Shown here: one piece after another, positions 47,065-54,844 of the stretch
How positions within the stretch are numbered: the first letter of the stretch is position 1
Layout of the letters: each line of letters opens with the position of its first letter
DNA from: Kribbella sp. NBC_00382
GTDB lineage: Bacteria; Actinomycetota; Actinomycetes; Propionibacteriales; Kribbellaceae
Reading direction: 5' to 3'
Assembly (NCBI RefSeq): GCF_036067295.1
Contig: NZ_CP107954.1
Location: 1,364,001 to 1,428,000 of the forward strand
Length of the DNA: 64,000 nt
The notes under the pieces: model-generated
What the model saw: only the letters and a program-made list of their open reading frames with translations
Database searches by the model: none
What the model was told of the DNA's origin: nothing
Made by a program: the position numbers and the translations under genes

Positions 47065-48665
47065 GGCTTCTCCTGCTTCGGTTCTGCTGTTTGCTCGGCC
47101 GGCTGTTCAACTGGCTTCAGGGCGTTGGTGATGGCGAGGATCTCGTCCCCGAGCCCGCGTTCCGGCCCCCGGTCCAGCCCTGCGACCTCGACCACGGTAC
47201 GCCCGTCCTGAGTCCGGACCCGCACCCAGGTACGCCGCGGGTGGATGAACAGCGAGCCCATCAGCCCGAGGATGGCGAGCAGGATCCCGGCCAGCGCCAG
47301 GTGCAGGCCCGGAGTGTGGCTGATCTGCAGCTTCACCCAGCGTTCGTAGGAGTCGAAGGTGATCGAGCCGCGGTTGTCCGGCAGTTTGAAGCTCTGCCCC
47401 GGCGCGAGCTGGAACCGCAGCTTGTCGCCGCCGTCCCCCTCGAACTGGGTCAGCTTCGACTTGTCCAGCTGGTAGACCGACTGCGGCTTGCCCGTCTCCT
47501 CGGCCGGCCGGCCGTAGTACGCCGTCATCGCCAGCACCGGGTTGAGCGCGTCCGGGAACACCGACGTCGGACCGCGCTGCGGGTCGATCACCCCGGTCGG
47601 CAGGAAGAAGCCTTCGAAACCGAGCTGTTCGGGCCGCGCGTCCGGAGCCTTGATCACACCGAACGACGAGAAGTTGCCGTCCTGCGGCAGGAACGGCGCC
47701 GGCCCGGAGAAGGCCACCTCGCCCTTGCCGTCGCGGACCGTCACCTTCGGCGCGTAGCCGTGGCCGAGCAGGTGCACGTTGGTGCCGTCGACCTGCAACG
47801 GGTGGTTCACCTGCAGCTCGTACGACTTCTTCGGCGAGTCCGGCGTCTCCTGGTAGGTGATCGGCGCCTTGAACTCGCGCGCCGCGCCCCGCTGCGGGCC
47901 GTCGGTCTGGAACTTGACCGTGAAGCTGTTCACCTTCAGCGAGAACGGCGGCAGGTCGTCCGGCTTGAACACCCGGCCCGGGCTGAAGTCGTCGTACTGC
48001 GCGATCGCGTTCGAGAATTCATTGCCCACGACAACCAGTACGGTGCCGCGGTAGCCGAACAGCGCACCCCAGGCGGCGCCGATCAGCGCCAGGATCAGGG
48101 AGAAGTGGAAGAGCAGGTTGCCCGCCTCGCGCAGGTACCCGCGCTCGGCCGCCACCGCGCCGTCGTACAGCTCGACCCGGAAGCGCCGCCGGCGCAGCTC
48201 GGCCGCGGCCAGCTCCAGCACCTCGCTGTCGGAGGCCGTCGGCTCGAAGGACTGGTACCCGGGCAGGCGGTTCAGATTGCGCGGGGGCTTCGGCGGGCGG
48301 GCCCGCATCGCCTTCAGGTAGACCTGAAGCCGCGGCACCACACAGCCGATCAGCGAGATGAACAGCAGCAGGTAGATGGCCGAGAACCAGGCGGACTTGT
48401 AGACCGCGAACAGCCCGAGCTTGTCGTAGAACGGGCCGAGCTTGGGGTGCTGTTCGAAGAAGTCCGAGACCTTGACCGGATCGATCGCGGTCTGCGGGAT
48501 CAAGGAGCCCGGTACCGCCCCCAGCGCGAGCAGGAAGAGCAGCACCAGCGCCGTCTTCATCGACGTGAGCTGCCGCCAGGTCCAGCGCAGCCAGCCGATC
48601 AGGCCGAGCTTGGGCAGGTCGGGTGGCGGGGCCGGCGCCTCGACGCGGTCCTTCACATCCGTCAC
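47061..48665 (-). CDS. resB: Cytochrome c biogenesis protein ResB
   Basis: 534 aa. Three N-terminal helices (LTSMKTALVLLFLLALGAVPG, the YLLLFISLIGCVVPR segment, and LLFHFSLILALIGAAWG) are followed by a large extracytoplasmic beta domain and a last helix near residue 465 (LHLALAGILLAILGLMGSLF). It binds and presents haem with CcsB. GTG 48665 starts 1 nt after the ccdA stop. Confidence 0.93.
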   Translation of the reverse strand: MTDVKDRVEAPAPPPDLPKLGLIGWLRWTWRQLTSMKTALVLLFLLALGAVPGSLIPQTAIDPVKVSDFFEQHPKLGPFYDKLGLFAVYKSAWFSAIYLLLFISLIGCVVPRLQVYLKAMRARPPKPPRNLNRLPGYQSFEPTASDSEVLELAAAELRRRRFRVELYDGAVAAERGYLREAGNLLFHFSLILALIGAAWGALFGYRGTVLVVVGNEFSNAIAQYDDFSPGRVFKPDDLPPFSLKVNSFTVKFQTDGPQRGAAREFKAPITYQETPDSPKKSYELQVNHPLQVDGTNVHLLGHGYAPKVTVRDGKGEVAFSGPAPFLPQDGNFSSFGVIKAPDARPEQLGFEGFFLPTGVIDPQRGPTSVFPDALNPVLAMTAYYGRPAEETGKPQSVYQLDKSKLTQFEGDGGDKLRFQLAPGQSFKLPDNRGSITFDSYERWVKLQISHTPGLHLALAGILLAILGLMGSLFIHPRRTWVRVRTQDGRTVVEVAGLDRGPERGLGDEILAITNALKPVEQPAEQTAEPKQEKP

Positions 48666-48666
48666 G

Positions 48667-49410
48667 TCACACCGCCGATCCGAAGTTGGCGACCCATTGC
48701 CTGAGCTCGGCGGTCATCGAGTCCCACACTCCTGTCAGCAGCAGTAGCCCCACGGCGATCATCAGCACGCCGCCGATCCGGATCACCATCACCTGGTGCT
48801 TGCGCACCCAGGCGACCGCGCCGAGCATCCGCCGGAAGGCGAGCGCCGCGACGATGAACGGAATGCCCAGCCCGAGGCTGAACACCAGCGCCAGGATCGC
48901 ACCCCGGCCGGTACTTCCCTCGGTCGCGGCCAGATTCATCACCGTACCGAGGGTCGGCCCGATGCACGGCGTCCACCCGAAACCGAACAGCACACCGAGC
49001 AACGGCGCCGCCGCGATCCCGACGGCCGGCACCCGGTGCACCCGGACATCGCGCTGCGCGAAACCGAAGCCACCAAGGAAGATCAGGCCCAGGACGACGG
49101 TCGCGCCGCCGAGCACCTTGGTGATCACGCCCTGGTGATCGAGCAGAGCGTTGCCGACGGCACCGAACAGCACACCGGTCAGGATGAAGACGGCGGAGAA
49201 CCCCGCGACGAACAAGCTCGTCCCGGCCAGCATCCGGCCGCGGCGCTCGGACCCGAGCTCGGCCGCGGACAGCCCGGTCACGTACGAGAGATAGCCCGGT
49301 AACAGCGGAACCACGCAGGGTGAGAAGAACGAGATCGCACCGGCCAGCACCGCGATCGGCAGTGCCACCAGCATCGATCCAGTCATCGACTGGGCGAACC
49401 ACTCACCCAC
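48667..49410 (-). CDS. ccdA: Cytochrome c biogenesis protein CcdA
   Basis: 247 aa, six helices. The redox-active cysteines are in SFFSPCVVPLLPGYLSYV and FGWTPCIGPTLG. It transfers reducing equivalents from cytoplasmic thioredoxin to the outside thioredoxin encoded next door. GTG 49410 was preferred because AAAGGA stands 9 nt before it. An alternative TTG at 49431 overlaps the upstream stop and would add seven residues. Confidence 0.9.
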   Translation of the reverse strand: MGEWFAQSMTGSMLVALPIAVLAGAISFFSPCVVPLLPGYLSYVTGLSAAELGSERRGRMLAGTSLFVAGFSAVFILTGVLFGAVGNALLDHQGVITKVLGGATVVLGLIFLGGFGFAQRDVRVHRVPAVGIAAAPLLGVLFGFGWTPCIGPTLGTVMNLAATEGSTGRGAILALVFSLGLGIPFIVAALAFRRMLGAVAWVRKHQVMVIRIGGVLMIAVGLLLLTGVWDSMTAELRQWVANFGSAV

Positions 49411-49427
49411 GGTGCCGATTCCTTTGG

Positions 49428-50009
49428 TCAACTCGCGGCAGCATCATGCACCATGCCGAGCAGGGTCGACTTGGTCACGCTGCCGATCACCTTCGACGCG
49501 ACCTTGCCCTGCTTGTCGATCACGACCGTCGCCGGGATGGAGCTCGGCGAGATCTTCTGGCCCCGGAACAGCAGCAGCTGCTTGCCGGCCGGGTCGTAGA
49601 TGCTCGGGTACGGCACCTTGAACACCTCGACGAACTTCTTCGCCGGCGCCGGGTCGAGGTCCCGGGTGTTCAGGCCGATGAACTGGACGTCCGGCCCGAG
49701 CTCGTTGGCGGCGGCGGTGAAGTCCGACGCCTCCTCCCGGCACGGCGGGCACCAGGATCCCCAGACGTTCATCACGATGACCTTGCCGGTGTGGTCGGCG
49801 GAGCTCCAGTCCTTGCCGTCCAGCGTCTTGCCCTGGAAGGTCGGGGCCTTGACCCGATCAGCAGGCGCATAGGTGGCGACCCGGTCGTTGCCGCTGACGA
49901 ATCCGGTCTGGCCTTTGCGGCTGTCCGACGCGTTCTGGCCGGAGGTACAGGCCGTGGCGGCGAGCAGCACCGCAGCTGCGACAGCCGTAGTACGGGCAAA
50001 GCGAACCAT
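49428..50009 (-). CDS. Membrane-anchored thioredoxin-like lipoprotein (ResA/CcsX-like)
   Basis: 193 aa. A short signal sequence ends at Cys21 in AATAC, a plausible lipobox. The thioredoxin fold has the CPPC active site at residues 87-90 (WGSWCPPCREE), and SIPATVVIDKQG contains the cis-Pro loop. It should keep the CXXCH cysteines of apocytochrome c reduced. The ATG overlaps the upstream stop by one base (TGATG). Confidence 0.92.
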   Translation of the reverse strand: MVRFARTTAVAAAVLLAATACTSGQNASDSRKGQTGFVSGNDRVATYAPADRVKAPTFQGKTLDGKDWSSADHTGKVIVMNVWGSWCPPCREEASDFTAAANELGPDVQFIGLNTRDLDPAPAKKFVEVFKVPYPSIYDPAGKQLLLFRGQKISPSSIPATVVIDKQGKVASKVIGSVTKSTLLGMVHDAAAS

Positions 50010-50659
50010 CACGCGCCGCCTGCGAACTTCTTCGGGTTGTTGACCGGGAGCAGGTCCTTGGCGGGTTCGGCATAACCGACCGAGACGATCGCGTCGCCGT
50101 GGAAGGTGAACGAGGTCAGGCTGGCCAGGCTGCACTGCCGCTTGCGCGGGTCGTGCAGCATCCGGCGGTGCTCGACGGCGGACCGGACGATCCAGATCGG
50201 CAGCTGGTGCGAGACGATCAGCGCCTCGTGCCCGGCCGCCTTCTGCCGGGCCGTCTCGATCGCGTCGCGCATCCGGCGTACCAGCTGGCTGTACGGCTCG
50301 CCCCAGGACGGCTTCCACGGGTTGCGCAGCAGCCACCAGGCACTCGGCTGGCGCAGCGCGCCGTCGCCGACGCCGAACTTCTTGCCCTCGAACTGGTTCG
50401 CCGCCTCGATCACCCGCTCGTCGATGTCCGGCGTCAGACCGAACACCTTGGCGATCGGCTCCATCGTCTCCTGGGCCCGCTCCAGCGGCGAGCTGACCAG
50501 GTGCACGATGTCGCGGCCGGCCACGTGCTCGGCGACCCGGTCAGCCATCTTGCGGCCGAGCTCGGACAGGTGGAAGTCGGGGATCCGGCCGTACAGCACG
50601 CCGGTCGGGTTGTGCACCTCGCCGTGACGCATCAGGTGCACGACCGTCGTTTCGGTCAC
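50009..50659 (-). CDS. Histidine phosphatase (phosphoglycerate mutase-like) family protein
   Basis: 216 aa. The catalytic RHG motif is in VVHLMRHGEVHNPTG, and the second His is in ALIVSHQLPIW. The position between hemL and the thioredoxin gene is the same as in mycobacteria (Rv0525), but the substrate is not known. A longer open frame reaches into hemL. GTG 50659 was chosen because the RHG motif follows at the normal distance and GAAGGGA lies upstream. Confidence 0.9.
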   Translation of the reverse strand: MTETTVVHLMRHGEVHNPTGVLYGRIPDFHLSELGRKMADRVAEHVAGRDIVHLVSSPLERAQETMEPIAKVFGLTPDIDERVIEAANQFEGKKFGVGDGALRQPSAWWLLRNPWKPSWGEPYSQLVRRMRDAIETARQKAAGHEALIVSHQLPIWIVRSAVEHRRMLHDPRKRQCSLASLTSFTFHGDAIVSVGYAEPAKDLLPVNNPKKFAGGA

Positions 50660-50673
50660 CGTTGCCGGTCCCT

Positions 50674-51996
50674 TCAGTTCTCTACAGCCGCTGCCGCGCG
50701 GGCGGCGGAGGCAAGTGCGGTCTCGAGCTGGGCCAGCGCGTCGTCGTCGATGGCGGCGCTCACGAACCAGGCCTCGAAGGCGCTCGGCGGCAGGTAGACG
50801 CCGGCATCCAGCATGGCATGGAAGAACGCAGCGAATCTGGGCAGTACCTGGGCCCCGGCCCCGGCGAAGTCCCGGATCGGCTGCGGATCCTCCGAAGACT
50901 CCACGAAGAAGACGCTGAAGAGGTTCCCGGCATTCTGGATGTGATGAGGCACACCCTCCTTGGACAGCGCCGTCGTGACGAGCTGCCGGATGGTGGCCGA
51001 GGTGTCGTCGAGCTTGGCGTAGACCTCGTCGGTCGCCAGCCGGAGCGTGGTCAGGCCGGCCGTGGTGGCGATCGGGTTCCCGGAGAGTGTCCCGGCCTGG
51101 TAGACCGAGCCCTCCGGTGCCAGGTGGGACATCAGGTCGGCCCGGCCGCCGAACGCGGCCGCCGGGAAGCCACCGCCCATCACCTTGCCGAACGTCATCA
51201 GGTCCGGCACGACGCCGTCGACGCCGTACCAACCGGACTTGGTGATCCGGAAGCCGGTCATCACCTCGTCGGAGATGAACAGGGCGCCGTTGTCCTTGCA
51301 GGTCTTGGCGAGGAAGGCGTTGAAGTTGTCCAGCGGCGGGACGACACCCATGTTGCCGGGCGAGGCCTCGGTGATGACGGCGGCGATCTGGTCGCCGTAC
51401 TGGGCGAAGGCCGCGGTGACGGCTGCCTGGTCGTTGTACGGCAGGACGATCGTGTCGGCGGTTGTCGCCTCGGTGACTCCCGGCGTACCGGGGATGCCGA
51501 GCGTGATGACTCCTGAGCCCGCCTGGGCGAGCAGCGCGTCGACGTGGCCGTGGTAGCACCCGGCGAACTTCACGATCTTGGCCCGGCCGGTCGCGCCACG
51601 GGCCAGCCGGAGCGCTGACATGGTCGCCTCGGTGCCGGATGACACCAGCCGGACCTTGTCCACCGGCGTCCGGGAGACGATCTCCTCGCCGAGTTCGACC
51701 TCGGGCTGGGTCGGGGTGCCGTACGACGTACCGCGGCTGACCGCTGCCTGGACAGCGGCCGTCACCTCCGGGTGCGCGTGGCCGAGCAGCATCGGGCCCC
51801 AGGAGCAGACCAGGTCGACGTAGGTGTTGCCGTCGACGTCGGTGATGTGACATCCGTCACCGGAGGCCATGAAGCGCGGAACGCCGCCGACGGCGCGGAA
51901 CGCACGGACCGGGGAGTTCACCCCGCCCGGAGTGACGGCGGAGGCTCGTTCGAACAAGCTGGCGGATTGCTCAGTGTGGTCAGGCACGGCGGCCAT
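50674..51996 (-). CDS. hemL: Glutamate-1-semialdehyde 2,1-aminomutase
   Basis: About 440 aa, fold-type I PLP enzyme of tetrapyrrole synthesis (C5 pathway). [10 protein letters not shown] at the N-terminus, [21 protein letters not shown] cofactor loop (here [19 protein letters not shown]), the SDEVMTGFR Asp and the PLP Lys near residue 270 in [18 protein letters not shown] are diagnostic. ATG 51996 has a GGGGAG close by; GTG 51987 is an alternative with better spacing. It leads the operon that builds cytochromes c, so haem supply and maturation are linked. Confidence 0.94.
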   Translation of the reverse strand: MAAVPDHTEQSASLFERASAVTPGGVNSPVRAFRAVGGVPRFMASGDGCHITDVDGNTYVDLVCSWGPMLLGHAHPEVTAAVQAAVSRGTSYGTPTQPEVELGEEIVSRTPVDKVRLVSSGTEATMSALRLARGATGRAKIVKFAGCYHGHVDALLAQAGSGVITLGIPGTPGVTEATTADTIVLPYNDQAAVTAAFAQYGDQIAAVITEASPGNMGVVPPLDNFNAFLAKTCKDNGALFISDEVMTGFRITKSGWYGVDGVVPDLMTFGKVMGGGFPAAAFGGRADLMSHLAPEGSVYQAGTLSGNPIATTAGLTTLRLATDEVYAKLDDTSATIRQLVTTALSKEGVPHHIQNAGNLFSVFFVESSEDPQPIRDFAGAGAQVLPRFAAFFHAMLDAGVYLPPSAFEAWFVSAAIDDDALAQLETALASAARAAAAVEN

Positions 51997-52148
51997 TCTC
52001 CCCGACAGACCAGTACGCCGGGTGGGCGGGGACCGCGCTCTCATCGGCGAGATCTTCAAGTAAGCAGCGTGTAGGGGGTTCACAGGTGCGTTGTTACGCG
52101 CCAGTATGGATACCCGGTGACCGTGAGTGCACTGTCAGCGCCCGCTTC

Positions 52149-52175
52149 GTAACCCACGCACGTGGCGGACGTTAG
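52149..52175 (+). promoter_or_regulatory. Possible ECF-type promoter with a palindromic spacer
   Basis: GTAACC (52149-52154) and CGTTAG (52170-52175) are 15 nt apart, close to the GGAAC/CGTT pattern of extracytoplasmic-function sigma factors. CCACG-CA-CGTGG (52154-52165) lies in the spacer. It is about 95 nt upstream of the lytic transglycosylase start. Confidence 0.3.
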
Positions 52176-52269
52176 ACCAATAACGGACGGTGGCCGGTAC
52201 GAAGAGACACAGAAGATTTGTCCGCAGCGTGGGGCGGGGCAGGTCGATGAGTCACGGAGGGGATCATCG

Positions 52270-53649
52270 ATGGCGAAGGGCAAGCGTCGCGCCATGGGCG
52301 GGAGCGGGTGGCGTCAGGTGGCGCCACTGATTCCGCTGGCGTTGTTCGCGAGCGCGTTCACCGTCAGCGCCACCGACGATCCGGCCGTCGCGACAGCGGC
52401 GCTGGATCAGGGGCTGGGGAAGAACAGCCCGGTGGTCGTACCGAAGCAGCCGATCGGCGATCCGGCGAACGTCGCGGTGGCCGGTGTGGTCGGCAACGGT
52501 GTCGATCCCGGCGAGCAGCCGACCCAAGTGGTCTCCGGGCTGTCTCGCAACGGCATTCCCAATGCCGCGCTGAAGGCGTACTCACGGGCTCAACAGGTGA
52601 TGGCCCAGGCCGATCCGACCTGTCAGTTGCCGTGGACCCTGGTGGCCGCGATCGGCCGGGTCGAGTCGAACCACGGACGGTTCGGCGGCAACTCGCTGAT
52701 GACCAACGGCGTCGCGACTCCGGGCATTCTCGGCCCGCGGCTGGACGGTACGGGCACGGCCAAGATCACCGACACGGATGGCGGCAAGCTCGACGGCGAC
52801 GCGGCGTACGACCGCGCGGTCGGGCCGATGCAGTTCATCCCGCAGACCTGGCAGATGATGGGCGTCGACGGCGACGGCGACGGGGTGAAGAACCCGCAGG
52901 ACATCGACGACGCGGCGATGTCGACGGCCGTCTACCTGTGCTCCGGCACCGGGAACCTGTCCAAGGCCTCGGACCTGAACGCAGCGGTCCTGCGCTACAA
53001 CCACTCCCAACAGTACGTCGACCTGGTGATCAGCATCGCCAAGGCGTACGCGGGCGGCAGTTGGATTGCCGTCGGCAACGGCACCGAGGGTGACGACCAA
53101 GGAGTCGACCGGGCCGGTGGCGTGGTCGACGACCCGAACATCGATGCCCCGGCGGACCAGAACCTGCCCCAGGCGATCGATCTGCCGACGTACCCGGGTC
53201 CGGCGAAGCCGAGCCCGACGCAGACCATGGTCCAGGGCGGTACCGGCAAGCCGACGACGTCCCCGACCAAGCGGCCGCCGACGACCACCAAGCCGTCGAC
53301 CCCGCCCAGCTCGAAGCCACCGACGTCGAAGCCGAGCACCCCGCCGACCAGCAAGCCGCCGACGACCAAGCCGCCGGCTCTCCCGCCAGTGGTGGCGAAG
53401 CTGCAGACCTCGGTCGGCCTGATCGTCGGCACGGTCGGCAGCACGCTGACCGAGCTGACCAAGGCCACGACCTACTGCCAGTCCGAGCTGTCGAAGGTGA
53501 CCATCACCCACCCGACTCAGCAGCAACTGCAGAAATGCGTGACCGCGTTCCAGACAGGCGGCGTCAAGGCCGTCGACCAGGTCATCCGCAACCTGCTCTC
53601 GCTGCTCGGTCTGCTCGGTGTCCTCGGAGGCGGACTGCTCGGGAACTGA
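52270..53649 (+). CDS. Secreted lytic murein transglycosylase-like protein
   Basis: 459 aa. An N-terminal hydrophobic segment (APLIPLALFASAFTVSA) acts as signal or anchor. The SLT-type lysozyme fold has the catalytic Glu132 in IGRVESNHGRFGG, followed by AVGPMQFIPQTWQMMGVDGD and AVLRYNHSQQYVDLV. A Pro/Thr/Ser/Lys-rich linker spans residues about 350-410, and a short C-terminal domain with two Cys follows. It should cleave peptidoglycan glycan strands. GGAGGGG 7 nt before ATG 52270 fixes the start; an upstream in-frame start at 52162 lacks a ribosome binding site. Confidence 0.88.
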   Translation: MAKGKRRAMGGSGWRQVAPLIPLALFASAFTVSATDDPAVATAALDQGLGKNSPVVVPKQPIGDPANVAVAGVVGNGVDPGEQPTQVVSGLSRNGIPNAALKAYSRAQQVMAQADPTCQLPWTLVAAIGRVESNHGRFGGNSLMTNGVATPGILGPRLDGTGTAKITDTDGGKLDGDAAYDRAVGPMQFIPQTWQMMGVDGDGDGVKNPQDIDDAAMSTAVYLCSGTGNLSKASDLNAAVLRYNHSQQYVDLVISIAKAYAGGSWIAVGNGTEGDDQGVDRAGGVVDDPNIDAPADQNLPQAIDLPTYPGPAKPSPTQTMVQGGTGKPTTSPTKRPPTTTKPSTPPSSKPPTSKPSTPPTSKPPTTKPPALPPVVAKLQTSVGLIVGTVGSTLTELTKATTYCQSELSKVTITHPTQQQLQKCVTAFQTGGVKAVDQVIRNLLSLLGLLGVLGGGLLGN

Positions 53650-53667
53650 CCAGACCCCCCAAAGGCC

Positions 53668-53702
53668 GGCGCGCCTGCCCCCACCCCTCCCTTAGGCGCG
53701 CC
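53668..53702 (+). terminator. First of two tandem hairpins after the transglycosylase gene
   Basis: GGCGCGCCT and AGGCGCGCC form a perfect 9-bp stem, 19 nt after the stop. Confidence 0.6.
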
Positions 53703-53705
53703 CCT

Positions 53706-53748
53706 GGCGACGCCACGGAACCCCTCCCCCCGGTTTCGTGGCGTCGCC
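53706..53748. terminator. Second tandem hairpin terminator
   Basis: GGCGACGCCACG and CGTGGCGTCGCC form a 12-bp perfect stem that continues for four more pairs after one mismatch, followed by CTTTA. It separates the transglycosylase from the convergent oxidoreductase gene. Confidence 0.8.
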
Positions 53749-53787
53749 CTTTACTGGGTCAAGCGCTTAATTGAGAATCTCTCAGCT

Positions 53788-54750
53788 TCAGGCGAAACGC
53801 TTGGTGATCCGTTCCATCCGGTCGACCAAGTCGAGGTCGTAGGCGACGCCGGGGACGTAGAAGATCACGTAGTCGGCGCCGGCCTCGAGCGCGGCCTCCA
53901 CCTTGTTCGCGATCTCGTCCTCGGTGCCGATCAGGTTGTCGCGGTCGAAGCGCTCGCGGTCCATCGGGCCGAGCGCCTTCTCGGTCGCCTTGGCCGGATC
54001 GTCACCCTTGTCGATCGGGAACGCGTTGATCCCGGTCGACTTGATGATCTCGTTGTAGTCGCGGCCGATCGCGTCGCAGTGACCCTTGAGGATCGCCGCC
54101 TTCTCCTTGATCACCTCGGGGTTGCCGCCGCCGATATTGGCCGCGTCGGCGTACTTGGCGACCAGCTTGAGGGTGACGTTCGGGCCGCCGCCACCGATCC
54201 AGAAGCTCGGGTGCGGCTTGCGGACGCCCTTGGGCTCGTTGATCGGCTTGTCGATCGAGTAGTACTTGCCGTCGAAGACCGGCTCGTCCTCGGTCCACAT
54301 CTTGTAGATGATCTCGGTGGCCTCGCGGAACGCGCCCATCCGGTCCTTGAGCTCCGGCCACTCGTAGCCGTAGGCCTTCCACTCGTGCTCGTACCAGCCG
54401 GCGCCCAGTCCGGCGTACAGGCGGCCGTGGCTGGCGACGTCGACGGTGGACGCGATCTTGGCGTAGAGGGCAGGGTTGCGGTAGCCGTTGCAGCCGACCA
54501 TCTGGCCGATGTTCACCCGCTTGGTGTCGCGGGCCAGCGCAGCGGTCGTGGTCCAGCACTCGAAGGTGCTCTCGGTGCTCGGCTCCGGCACCGTGTGGAA
54601 GTGGTCGAACAGCCAGATCGAGTCCCAGGACCCCTCGTCAGCCTTCTTCGCGACGGCGGTCATCGCCTCCCACTGTTCGACGGGGTCGCTGAACCCCGCC
54701 AGATCCATCTTCCACCCTTGTGGAACGAACATTCCGAACCGTGTTGTCAT
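53788..54750 (-). CDS. LLM class F420-dependent oxidoreductase
   Basis: 320 aa, luciferase-like TIM barrel. WDSIWLFDHFHTVPEP, MVGCNGYRNPALYAKIASTVD and LGAGWYEHEWKAYGYE are typical of F420-dependent members in actinomycetes, and FWIGGGGPNVTLKLVAKYAD is the C-terminal family block. The substrate is unknown. ATG 54750 was preferred to an upstream ATG because the barrel begins right after it (TTRFGMFVPQGW). Confidence 0.9.
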   Translation of the reverse strand: MTTRFGMFVPQGWKMDLAGFSDPVEQWEAMTAVAKKADEGSWDSIWLFDHFHTVPEPSTESTFECWTTTAALARDTKRVNIGQMVGCNGYRNPALYAKIASTVDVASHGRLYAGLGAGWYEHEWKAYGYEWPELKDRMGAFREATEIIYKMWTEDEPVFDGKYYSIDKPINEPKGVRKPHPSFWIGGGGPNVTLKLVAKYADAANIGGGNPEVIKEKAAILKGHCDAIGRDYNEIIKSTGINAFPIDKGDDPAKATEKALGPMDRERFDRDNLIGTEDEIANKVEAALEAGADYVIFYVPGVAYDLDLVDRMERITKRFA

Positions 54751-54762
54751 GCCTCCATCCAA

Positions 54763-54798
54763 TAGGTGAGGTGCCGAGCCGGTCCAGCACCTCACCTA
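54763..54798 (-). terminator. Hairpin downstream of the S8-like protease gene
   Basis: TAGGTGAGGTGC and GCACCTCACCTA form a perfect 12-bp stem with a 12-nt loop. It lies 47 nt past the protease stop and 13 nt before the oxidoreductase start, so it could also form in that gene's leader. Confidence 0.6.
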
Positions 54799-54844
54799 CT
54801 GAATTACCACTGAATAGCCACACTCCAGCTTCTGAATCCCTTGC

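Noticed and set aside
50009..51853. 614-codon frame joining part of the hemL region to the histidine phosphatase
   Set aside because: Only the last 216 codons encode the phosphatase; the upstream part is hemL in another phase.
51997..52269. c-di-AMP (ydaO-type) riboswitch before the lytic transglycosylase, as found at some actinobacterial cell-wall genes
   Set aside because: I could not find the conserved core segments of that riboswitch by eye; a covariance model search would be decisive.
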